NCBI GenBank assembly: GCA_023145615.1
Contig: JAGLDK010000065.1
Location: 1 to 35,219 of the forward strand
Length of the DNA stretch: 35,219 nt
Direction of reading: 5' to 3'
From: Ichthyobacteriaceae bacterium
GTDB taxonomy: Bacteria > Bacteroidota > Bacteroidia > Flavobacteriales > JADGDT01
Of this stretch, positions 1-7,347 are shown in pieces. The first letter of the stretch is position 1; each line of letters opens with the position of its first letter. Under the pieces are notes generated by a model. That model searched no databases, was not told the origin of the DNA, and was given only the letters and a program-made list of their open reading frames with translations. A program made the position numbers and the translations under genes.

Positions 1-234
1 GTTAAAGAAATAATGGAAGTTGGAGGTGTACACCGTATTATGCTCGACAATTTTAATTATAATGATACTCGTACTGCTGTAAAACTTATTGGAGATAAAT
101 TCGAAACTGAATCGTCGGGTGGAATTACCGAAAAAACTCTTAGAAATTATGCCGAATGTGGTGTAGATTATATTTCGGTTGGAGCACTTACCCACTCTGT
201 TTCATCAATGGATTTAAGTTTAAAAGCTATATAA
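1..234 (+). CDS. nadC: Nicotinate-nucleotide pyrophosphorylase (quinolinate phosphoribosyltransferase), C-terminal part
   Basis: This is the 3' end of nadC. The reading frame is open from base 1, ahead of the ATG at 13 used by the ORF track, so the gene starts upstream of the window. NadC converts quinolinate and PRPP to nicotinate mononucleotide, CO2 and pyrophosphate in de novo NAD synthesis in the cytoplasm. The visible 77 residues carry the hallmark end of the family barrel: IMLDNF, then the ESSGGI turn, then the CGVDYISVGALTHS segment that closes the phosphoribosyl-binding end. The protein ends shortly after, as is usual for the family. A strong hairpin terminator follows about 20 bases after the stop. 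Confidence 0.93.
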   Translation, partial: VKEIMEVGGVHRIMLDNFNYNDTRTAVKLIGDKFETESSGGITEKTLRNYAECGVDYISVGALTHSVSSMDLSLKAI

Positions 235-253
235 GTTTATAAAAAAACTATAT

Positions 254-297
254 AAAACAAAAAGAACCTATTTTAAAAAATAGGTTCTTTTTGTTTT
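254..297. terminator. Bidirectional intrinsic terminator between nadC and the LRR lipoprotein
   Basis: Two perfect 20-base arms (AAAACAAAAAGAACCTATTT and its complement) flank a 4-base loop. A-rich and T-rich flanks give a U-tract in both directions. It lies between two convergent genes and can serve both. Confidence 0.85.
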
Positions 298-334
298 TGA
301 TTTTAAGCTGAATAAAAACTATATAATAAACTAC

Positions 335-1438
335 TTAATCTATCCAATCAACATTTAAGTCTCTCCAAACATTGGCAGTAGGATAATTAGCTCCATTAGG
401 ATAATTTACCGTAGCATCGTTAGTTCCACTTTTTAAAGGAGTTCCTCCAAAAGCACTTGGTGCATTACCTAAATATCCTTCAATAATAACATTATCCGAT
501 TTTAAAGTTACCTCATTTAGTTTTATACAATCTTCAAAAGCTGCGTATCCAATAGATGTTAGTTTGCTCGAAAATACTACCGACGATAAATTAGAGCATC
601 CACTAAAAGCTCTCATTCCTATTTCTTCAATACTACTTGAAAATTTAATTGAATATAACGAAGTACAGTTTACAAACGAATTATCGTTTATAATAGTTAA
701 GTTTTTAGATTTTGTTAATGCTATTTTTTCTAACATTTTACAATTCTTAAAAACACCCTCTCCAATAAATTCAAGTTCAATTGAGTTTGATAAATCAATA
801 GTTGATAAACTTGTACATCCGTAAAATGCCTTTGCTCCTATTTGCTGTAATTTTATTGAATTTGATAAATCTAATGATTCTAAAGATTTACAACCATAAA
901 ATGCGTCTTCATTAATAACTTTCAAACCCGATGCTCCATCTAAATTAAAATACGTTAAAGCAATACATCCGCTAAATGCTCCATAGCCTATTTCTGATAA
1001 AAATTTTGGTTCTAATATTGATACTTTTTCTAACGCAGTACATCCATCAAAAGCATTTGCCTGAATAATTTTAATACTATCAGGAAGTATTACCGATTTT
1101 AAACTCTCCGACATTCTGAATGATACACCATTAACATAATGTGCATATTTAAAATCAACCGAAACTACATCGCTATTTGTTAAACTTACTTTTGTAACCC
1201 TAACACCATCTATTGTAGTAGGAATTTGTAAATCTCCTCTTCCTCCTTTATACTTTGTTATTTCTACCGAATTACTTAAAGTATTAACTACCCAATCATC
1301 AATTTTCCCATCAATATCAACAGGTTCTACAACCTCTTTTTTTTCATCTTTGGTACAATTAGTAGATATTGATAGCATTAAACCTGTGGCTAATACCAAA
1401 AATAATAAACGAGATACACTCTTAATTACATGTTTCAT
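335..1438 (-). CDS. Surface lipoprotein with BspA-type leucine-rich repeats (LRR_5)
   Basis: This is a 367-residue lipoprotein. A signal peptide of about 27 residues ends in ISTNC, an atypical but acceptable lipobox for Bacteroidota. From about residue 85 to 330 it carries roughly ten BspA/TpLRR repeats of the form AFxGCxxLxxVxLxxSxxxIGxxAF (for example AFDGCTALEKV, AFYGCTSLSTI, AFEDCIKLNEV). These form a curved solenoid used in adhesion or protein binding, and no catalytic domain is visible. The residues after the lipid Cys read TKDE, which fits the Bacteroidota lipoprotein export signal (Cys-X-Lys-acid-acid), so exposure on the outer face is likely. The C-terminus ends with a short cap (WRDLNVDWID). 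The ligand is unknown. It shares the upstream terminator with nadC but is otherwise monocistronic. Confidence 0.85.
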   Translation of the reverse strand: MKHVIKSVSRLLFLVLATGLMLSISTNCTKDEKKEVVEPVDIDGKIDDWVVNTLSNSVEITKYKGGRGDLQIPTTIDGVRVTKVSLTNSDVVSVDFKYAHYVNGVSFRMSESLKSVILPDSIKIIQANAFDGCTALEKVSILEPKFLSEIGYGAFSGCIALTYFNLDGASGLKVINEDAFYGCKSLESLDLSNSIKLQQIGAKAFYGCTSLSTIDLSNSIELEFIGEGVFKNCKMLEKIALTKSKNLTIINDNSFVNCTSLYSIKFSSSIEEIGMRAFSGCSNLSSVVFSSKLTSIGYAAFEDCIKLNEVTLKSDNVIIEGYLGNAPSAFGGTPLKSGTNDATVNYPNGANYPTANVWRDLNVDWID

Positions 1439-1749
1439 ATTAAATATATTACGGTAAATAATTTATTAAATAATACAAACAAAAATGAGCTATTTATAAC
1501 TTTGAATAACATTACGTATAATTTGCTGTGTGGGGTTATGTAGTAATTATTTGGGTAAAGCAATATGTTATTAAAGGCTCATTTAGTTTTATATTTACAA
1601 ATCAAATTTAACTTACAACATACTATACACCAACCCATTATCGACATACTACATATTTAAAACTATAATTGCACAAACGGTACTAATAAATAAAAAAACG
1701 CCTGCTTTTTACAAAACAGACGTTTTAAACATAAACACAATAAAAAAAA
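1439..1749. other. Intergenic region with a terminator and a G-rich patch
   Basis: This 311-base gap lies upstream of the LRR lipoprotein and downstream of the beta-helix gene. It holds the terminator at 1692-1726 and an unusually G-rich stretch at about 1507-1560 (TTGCTGTGTGGGGTTATG) that stands out from the AT-only surroundings. I see no ORF or RNA gene in it. Confidence 0.5.
1692..1726 (-). terminator. Intrinsic terminator of the beta-helix gene
   Basis: On the minus strand, AAAACGTCTG pairs with CAGGCGTTTT (one G-U pair) across a 12-base loop and is followed by TTTTTTTATTTATT. It starts about 24 bases after the stop of the 1217-residue gene. Confidence 0.75.
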
Positions 1750-4700
1750 TTATTCTACAATTAGTCTTTTTGTTGATGTATTATTATTATCAACTATTTT
1801 AACAAAATAAATTCCTTTCGATAAATACGCATCTACATGTTCAATTTCGGAACTTAAATATTGTTGATGAACTAAATGTCCTAAAATTGAATATATACTC
1901 ATTTTTGCATCTCTACTTAAGTTTGTATTCTGAATTGTAAATGTTCCGTTTGCCGATGGATTTGGATACATTGTAAACATTTCGTTTGTTGATTCTTCGT
2001 TTACCTTTTGGTACAATGCTTTTTTTCCTGAAGCAGTACTTGTTGATAATTGAAGTGTTGGACGATCTTGAGCTGTTGCATCATCTTGTGCAGCTATATC
2101 CCAAAAATTATAATTTCCATTTTCGTTAGTATCAATACTTAATCTAATAAAAACAAAATCTCCAGTTTTAGCTCCGTTACTAATTTCAGTATTAATATAA
2201 TTTGCCAACTCCACTCCTACCGAACTCGAATACCTTCCGGCAGTTGGCAACAACTCTAAAATATTATTTTGTAAAGCAGTTGCATTATTATCAGTTCCAA
2301 ATGCTCCTGCAAAATAATCAGTTGATAAAACAGTTGAAGTATTTCGGTATGGTAAACCATACATATCAATATTATTATTTAAGTTTCCTCCACTTTGTAA
2401 TACTGTAAAATTAAATTTAGCCGAAGTAATATTTTCTCCAACTCCTAATTCAGGAATTTCGAAAGGAATAATTACCGAAATATTTTTATCACTTCCAATT
2501 CTATGAGTATGGTAGCCTACCCACTGCATACCACCATTGTTAAATACCGAATTATCGGTTGCCGAAGCATTTATTGTAATATCCGATACACTAACACCTC
2601 CGTTTTCTGCAACTTCAATATTTACAATTTTAGTATCAGTTAATTCTCCATCGTTTACAACAACCTCAACAGTATAATTTCCATTATCGCCATCAATAGT
2701 ATTAATATTTAAAACAGCAGTACCATTATTGTTATCAGTAATTGAAACAAATTCGGCTTCGGTTGAAATTGAAAAATGCAAATCGTTATTTTCGGCATCG
2801 GTAGCCGATATATTTACAGCAGTTTCGTTTCCTTCTTGTAAAAAAACATCAGCAATAAAATTAATAACCGGAGCAGTATTAGAAACTACATAAGAATTAT
2901 ACTCATAACATCCAGCATCAACAACACCTCCAGCAACTCTATTGTTTCCATCTAAATCTTTCGATAAAACACTAGTATTTACACCTGCATCAATAGCTAC
3001 ACTATTTTGTTTTAGGTGGAAATCGTTTCCAACATAATCAACAAAATATGATTTGTAGTTTTCGTAATTACTCTCATCAATATCAACATTATTTTCTATT
3101 AAAGAAGTTGACGAATAAGTCCAAGGAGTATAAACACCACAAATGTTATTTCTAATAATGTTATCAAAATTCTTCTCTCCAGTTTTTTTCTGAATAGTAA
3201 GCATAATTTTAGGCACCGCATTAGTATCGGTAAATAATGCACTTTGTACTACTGTATTATTCTGAACTCTACAATTACGAGCACCGTATAACGATATTCC
3301 GTGTTCTTTATTACTAACAACTAAGTTGTTTTCTACAATCCAACTATCAGCAAAACCATCGGTAATAATAATTCCTTGCAATAAAGTTCCTATTAAATTA
3401 TTGTTTTTAACAAAATCAGTAACCGGATCATCAAATATTTTAAAGGTATTATTTCTAACAACAATGTTCGAAATCATTCTATCTCCACCTAATTTATAAG
3501 ATTGAAAAAAGTCATCGTGCTGAATATTATAATCATCTACATAACAATCTCTAACCAAGTTGTTCTCATATACACCATAACTTCCTAAAGCACGAATTGC
3601 ATCTCCACAAAAGTTATCAATCAAGTTATTATTCATAACAGTGTTTATACCCTGAAACTCAACTCCGTGGTATATATTGTATATTTTAGTATTTACAAGA
3701 GTGTTATTATCTCCTCTGAACTGAAAACCACTTGCCGAATGCTCGTACCAATCGGCCTTTGTCCATGTTACCGAACTTTCTGCCGATTGCATTATACAAT
3801 TATCAACAGTAATGTATTCTGATTGATTATCAGTAAAAAATATTGGAGATGTTGTAGCAAAATTTCCACCAGTAGCATCAAACTTAATTCCTTTAAAAGT
3901 TACATTCTTTACATTAACAGCCTGAAACTTTGTAAAAACAGCTTCGTAATTATTAACAGCTTTAATGGTTATTCCTTCAGCAAAAATTTGATTTGCAAAA
4001 TATGCACTACCATGATGACCATTTAATAAATTAATAACATCGCCATCAACCAAATTTACATTTCCCCAATTTACAGTAGCAAATCCTGCAAAAGGATTCT
4101 CGAAACTTCCATCGTTTGAATTACTTCCATTTATAGGATCGCAATAATATCCTTCTCCTACTACAACAACAATACTTTTTGTTACCTCAACCGTAATAGT
4201 TTCGTTTGCCGTAAACTCTCCATCGTTTACAGTAAACACAATATTATTGTAAACTCCAATATTGCTATTATTAGGCGATAAAATTAAATTGGCAGTACCA
4301 TTTCCGTTATCGTTTAAAGTTGCAAAACTTGGCAAGTTATTTGCAGTAATACTTAAATCATCATTATCAACATCGGTAGCCGATATTAATATATTGTTAG
4401 TTAAATCTTCTTCTAAAGTTACATTTCCAATACTTAATAACACTGGCGGTGTATTAGTTACCACAACATCTTCTGTAACTGATACCGAAAAAGTTTTATT
4501 TACCGAAAGCTTACCGTCGGTTACTGAAATTTCAATATTGTTATAAGTACCATTATTACCCGATACTGGATTTAATTGCAAAGTTGCAGTTGAATTATTA
4601 TTATCAACCAAAGTTGCAAATACAGGTAAGTTGTTTGCTGTAAAAGTTAAATCATCATTATCGGCATCGGTTGCAGTAATTATAAAAGACTTACTCTCGC

Positions 4701-5403
4701 CTACCTTAATATTCTTGTTTTCAATTACCGATAAAACTGGTGCAGTGTTAATATTCTGAGTTTCTACACTAATATTTAAAACTGGCTTATTACCTTCTGT
4801 AGTACTGTTTGCAGAAGCAATATCCCAATAATTATAGTTCGACGAATTGCTTTCATCGAAACTTAATCTAATAAAAACATAATCTCCAGCTTTAGCACCA
4901 TTTGCATACTGCTGATTAATAAAATCAATAAGTTCAACACTGTTTGCTAATTTATAAGCTCCAACTATTGATTGATTATTTAAAAACGAAGATTTTATTA
5001 AAGTACTATTAGTGTTATCAAATTCTCCTGCATAAAAATCGGCAGTATTAACAGTGTTTGTAGTACTGTATGGTAAAGCATATAAATCAATACCATTATT
5101 TAGTTGAGTATTTGCACCCAAAATTGTAGTTGTAAAATCGGCAGAAACAACACTTTCGCCCGAAAGTAACTCAGGTAATTTAAAAGGAATAACAGCACAA
5201 GTATTTTTTGATGTACCAAGTCTGTGTAAATGATACCCTGCCCACTGCATTGATAAGTTATTACTAATTGCAACATCAGCTCCATCGGCAACAACAGTAA
5301 ATGTTTTATTCTGAGCAAAAGTAGTAGTTGTAATAAAAGATAAAAGCAACATCAGCATTAATCTATTGATTAATAACTGATAATGAGTATAATTTATTTT
5401 CAT
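1750..5403 (-). CDS. T9SS-secreted modular protein: surface module, Ig-like domains, parallel beta-helix, sorting domain
   Basis: This 1217-residue exported protein probably binds or cleaves polysaccharide. The Sec signal peptide ends TTTTFAQ (about residue 31). By eye the order is: a beta-sandwich module (about 33-215), two cadherin/Ig-like repeats (about 220-410; NTAPVLSVI and NTPPVLLSI starts, TDADNDDLTFTANNLP cores), a right-handed parallel beta-helix (about 415-870) opening GYYCDPINGSNSNDGS, a third Ig-like repeat (about 880-970), a second copy of the first module (about 985-1130), and a T9SS type A sorting domain (YPNPSANGTFTI ... GIYFVKIVDN ... RLIVE). Beta-helices with this YY-DP-NG-S-NDG start occur in polysaccharide lyases and glycan hydrolases. 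DDYNIQHDDFFQSY may be near the active site, but I cannot assign catalytic residues. An adhesin is the alternative. The ATG at 5403 fits the signal peptide. Confidence 0.8.
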   Translation of the reverse strand: MKINYTHYQLLINRLMLMLLLSFITTTTFAQNKTFTVVADGADVAISNNLSMQWAGYHLHRLGTSKNTCAVIPFKLPELLSGESVVSADFTTTILGANTQLNNGIDLYALPYSTTNTVNTADFYAGEFDNTNSTLIKSSFLNNQSIVGAYKLANSVELIDFINQQYANGAKAGDYVFIRLSFDESNSSNYNYWDIASANSTTEGNKPVLNISVETQNINTAPVLSVIENKNIKVGESKSFIITATDADNDDLTFTANNLPVFATLVDNNNSTATLQLNPVSGNNGTYNNIEISVTDGKLSVNKTFSVSVTEDVVVTNTPPVLLSIGNVTLEEDLTNNILISATDVDNDDLSITANNLPSFATLNDNGNGTANLILSPNNSNIGVYNNIVFTVNDGEFTANETITVEVTKSIVVVVGEGYYCDPINGSNSNDGSFENPFAGFATVNWGNVNLVDGDVINLLNGHHGSAYFANQIFAEGITIKAVNNYEAVFTKFQAVNVKNVTFKGIKFDATGGNFATTSPIFFTDNQSEYITVDNCIMQSAESSVTWTKADWYEHSASGFQFRGDNNTLVNTKIYNIYHGVEFQGINTVMNNNLIDNFCGDAIRALGSYGVYENNLVRDCYVDDYNIQHDDFFQSYKLGGDRMISNIVVRNNTFKIFDDPVTDFVKNNNLIGTLLQGIIITDGFADSWIVENNLVVSNKEHGISLYGARNCRVQNNTVVQSALFTDTNAVPKIMLTIQKKTGEKNFDNIIRNNICGVYTPWTYSSTSLIENNVDIDESNYENYKSYFVDYVGNDFHLKQNSVAIDAGVNTSVLSKDLDGNNRVAGGVVDAGCYEYNSYVVSNTAPVINFIADVFLQEGNETAVNISATDAENNDLHFSISTEAEFVSITDNNNGTAVLNINTIDGDNGNYTVEVVVNDGELTDTKIVNIEVAENGGVSVSDITINASATDNSVFNNGGMQWVGYHTHRIGSDKNISVIIPFEIPELGVGENITSAKFNFTVLQSGGNLNNNIDMYGLPYRNTSTVLSTDYFAGAFGTDNNATALQNNILELLPTAGRYSSSVGVELANYINTEISNGAKTGDFVFIRLSIDTNENGNYNFWDIAAQDDATAQDRPTLQLSTSTASGKKALYQKVNEESTNEMFTMYPNPSANGTFTIQNTNLSRDAKMSIYSILGHLVHQQYLSSEIEHVDAYLSKGIYFVKIVDNNNTSTKRLIVE

Positions 5404-5810
5404 ATATATAGTATTTAAAATTTAGCTTAACGTATTAAACACAATAAGGTGTACAAAGTACATCGCCAATCGATTGTACTAAACTATAAAATAAAACGTC
5501 TCAAATACACTTTACAAAGTATTTTAAACACTTAAACTCAACTCCTTAAACACTAACAACTTACATTAGTGTTTTTTGTACTAAAATTGTATAAATATCA
5601 TAAATTGTAATATTTACACTACACTAATTTCACTATTAAGATAAACACTTACATTTTACGGTGTACTTTACATACACATAAATCTGAAATTTTCATACAA
5701 TACATACCATATAAAAACAAATATGTATATTAAACACTTAGCTAGTTATTTATTTTGATAAACAGATTCTAAACACTACGTTTGACGAAATAACCTACTA
5801 ATTAAACTAT
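5404..5810. promoter_or_regulatory. Divergent regulatory region between the beta-helix gene and the small barrel gene
   Basis: This 407-base region separates two divergently transcribed exported-protein genes. It holds the plus-strand promoter at 5754-5784. At 5448-5462 the palindrome TGTAC-AAA-GTACA lies about 50 bases upstream of the minus-strand gene, and a related half (GGTGTACTTTACA) lies at 5660-5672. On the minus strand the palindrome contains TTTG followed 19 bases later by TACGTTAA, a weak match to the Bacteroidota promoter. A weak AT hairpin with a T-run sits at 5548-5577. There is no ORF. Confidence 0.45.
5754..5784 (+). promoter_or_regulatory. Bacteroidota-type sigma promoter (TTTG-N19-TACGTTTG)
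   Basis: TTTG at 5754-5757 is followed after exactly 19 bases by TACGTTTG at 5777-5784, a perfect fit to the Bacteroidota primary-sigma consensus TTTG-N17-23-TAnnTTTG. The ATG of the barrel gene is 26 bases further on, giving a leader of about 20 bases. This is the clearest promoter in the window. Confidence 0.75.
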
Positions 5811-6584
5811 ATGAAATTAATTTTTACTATTTCAGCAGCATTACTGTTTTCTATAAACAGCATGGCTCAAACTGTTACTATTAACAACCAAGGATTATAC
5901 GATACTACCGAAGAAGTTGACACTTTTCATGATTACGACGAAGAAGAGTACAACGGTTATAACGACGAAGATTGTGAATTAGTTGGTGGTTTTGTTTTTG
6001 CCAGCAATTTTTATTCTCCAAATATTTCAACCTCTGATAAAGAGTTTAAATCAGATATTTCGGGTAGCTTTTTTAGCTTACTTATCATGGAAAAATTAAC
6101 CGAAAACATATATTTAGGAGGTAAATTAAGTCTGTTTGATTTTAATTGGACAAGATTTGCTTCTAATGAAGCAGGTATTGATAAAAGAAGATACTTTGAA
6201 TGGTCGACAGCTATTTACTTAAATACCCGATTTGTTTTAACCAAAACCAAAGATCAAGATGGTTTATTCTTCGATATTGGAGTAGGATATAAATTACCTG
6301 TTTTATTATCTTATTCGGAGTTTAAAAAGCATGAAACCGAAGTTGTTTCTGAAACTCATAGAAAAATACACAACTTCAATAACTTTAATGCTACTGCAGC
6401 AATAGGTTATAAAAACATATCGATAATAGCAAGTTACAGAATTATTGAAGATAATTTAGAAGGTAATTACATTGAAAAACCAAGATTAAATATTGGTTTA
6501 GCATATAATTTTGGTTTTTCGGATAGTGAAGATTGTGAAAATTGTAGCGGTGGTTGCCATAACGATACTAACGAAACATTATAA
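5811..6584 (+). CDS. Outer-membrane beta-barrel-like protein with acidic N-terminus and Cys-rich tail
   Basis: This is a 257-residue secreted protein of unknown function. The signal peptide is MKLIFTISAALLFSINSMAQ. A strongly acidic segment (about 30-55; DYDEEEYNGYNDEDCE) leads into alternating strands typical of a small outer-membrane barrel (FVFASNFYSPN, YLGGKLSLFDF, IYLNTRFVLT, FDIGVGYKL, AAIGYKNISIIASYRI, LNIGLAYNFGF). The last strand, LNIGLAYNFGF, would normally be the C-terminal insertion signal, but here it is followed by about 20 residues with a CENCSGGCH motif. The acidic segment has a fourth Cys. The tail could bind metal or form disulfides; this is inference. Transcription starts from the consensus promoter just upstream and ends at a shared terminator. 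Confidence 0.75.
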   Translation: MKLIFTISAALLFSINSMAQTVTINNQGLYDTTEEVDTFHDYDEEEYNGYNDEDCELVGGFVFASNFYSPNISTSDKEFKSDISGSFFSLLIMEKLTENIYLGGKLSLFDFNWTRFASNEAGIDKRRYFEWSTAIYLNTRFVLTKTKDQDGLFFDIGVGYKLPVLLSYSEFKKHETEVVSETHRKIHNFNNFNATAAIGYKNISIIASYRIIEDNLEGNYIEKPRLNIGLAYNFGFSDSEDCENCSGGCHNDTNETL

Positions 6585-6643
6585 TAAGCCAAATTTAACA
6601 ACACTAAAAGCTTTCAACTTATATTCAACAAAAAAAACATACT

Positions 6644-6681
6644 AAAAAAGGAATCTATTTAATTTAATAGATTCCTTTTTT
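6644..6681. terminator. Bidirectional terminator between the barrel gene and the 3D-domain gene
   Basis: Perfect 16-base arms (AAAAAAGGAATCTATT and its complement) flank a 6-base loop, with A and T tracts on both sides. It lies between convergent genes and directly abuts the stop codon of the minus-strand gene at 6682. Confidence 0.85.
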
Positions 6682-7152
6682 TTATTTCTTAACCTTCCAT
6701 TTAATTTTTACATTTCTAACACCCCATTTAAAAGCTTTATGACTATCAACTCCCATATAAATATCTATTCTTTTAGTCCACCTAGCAGCCATTTTATCTT
6801 TAACTAAATACACCCCATCCAAACCTTCAATAGTAACTTCAGTATTATGAGTTAATCCCATTTCAAGTAAATCTCTCGATACTGCAATACATTTCATTCC
6901 AGGTTTTAATTTATCTCCCCATGCAGCAATTGTTGGATTAGAGTCGGTTTGACTAACCAACGAATTATATGCAGTTGCTTCTACTTTTAAAACAACTATT
7001 GAATCTGGCGGTAATTTAGGTTGTAATTCTTGTTGTAAATTGTAATTATTACTAACTACTACTTTACTTTCAACAACAGTGTTACATATTGTATTTACAT
7101 AAAAACCACTAAATACAATGGGTAGTACAAAGTATAATATATTTAAACTCAT
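6682..7152 (-). CDS. 3D-domain (YuiC-like) exported protein, probable peptidoglycan-active
   Basis: This 156-residue protein has an N-terminal hydrophobic segment (about 1-22) that serves as signal peptide or anchor, and a 3D domain over about residues 50-155. The domain is named for three conserved aspartates and is shared with the catalytic core of MltA-type lytic transglycosylases and the Rpf/YuiC stationary-phase wall enzymes. The visible pattern is VEATAYNSL, TIAAWGDKLKPGMKCIAVS, LDGVYLVKDKM and RIDIYMGVD-HKAFKWG, which covers the whole core. It probably cleaves or binds glycan strands in the periplasm. It lies downstream of the lipid kinase gene with a 195-base gap, so it may have its own promoter, although none is clear. 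Enzymatic activity is inferred from the family only. Confidence 0.82.
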   Translation of the reverse strand: MSLNILYFVLPIVFSGFYVNTICNTVVESKVVVSNNYNLQQELQPKLPPDSIVVLKVEATAYNSLVSQTDSNPTIAAWGDKLKPGMKCIAVSRDLLEMGLTHNTEVTIEGLDGVYLVKDKMAARWTKRIDIYMGVDSHKAFKWGVRNVKIKWKVKK

Positions 7153-7347
7153 TTAGTTTTAGTTTAGTAGTGCTTATTAGTTCTTAAATTCAACCAATAA
7201 AAAAAACACTTGTTACAAATATTAATTTGCTGTTACAATAAACTTTGGGAGTTTAATTTTATGGTGTTATTTTAATAATACACCATTATTTATTAATATT
7301 ACTTTAAGTAAATAAATAGAATTTCAATAATAAATAACGTTTATTAA

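Noticed and set aside
564-824. 86-residue plus-strand ORF opposite the LRR lipoprotein gene
   Set aside because: It is fully inside the repeat-rich coding sequence on the other strand, with no own signals; its apparent sequence is the mirror of the repeats.
5548-5577. Hairpin AAACACTAA/TTAGTGTTT with T-run in the divergent region
   Set aside because: The stem is 9 bases with little GC, and no plus-strand gene precedes it; a terminator of an unknown small RNA cannot be excluded but is not supported.
7261-7286. Inverted repeat ATGGTGT/ACACCAT downstream of the lipid kinase gene
   Set aside because: It has short arms and no U-tract on the minus strand where a terminator would be needed.
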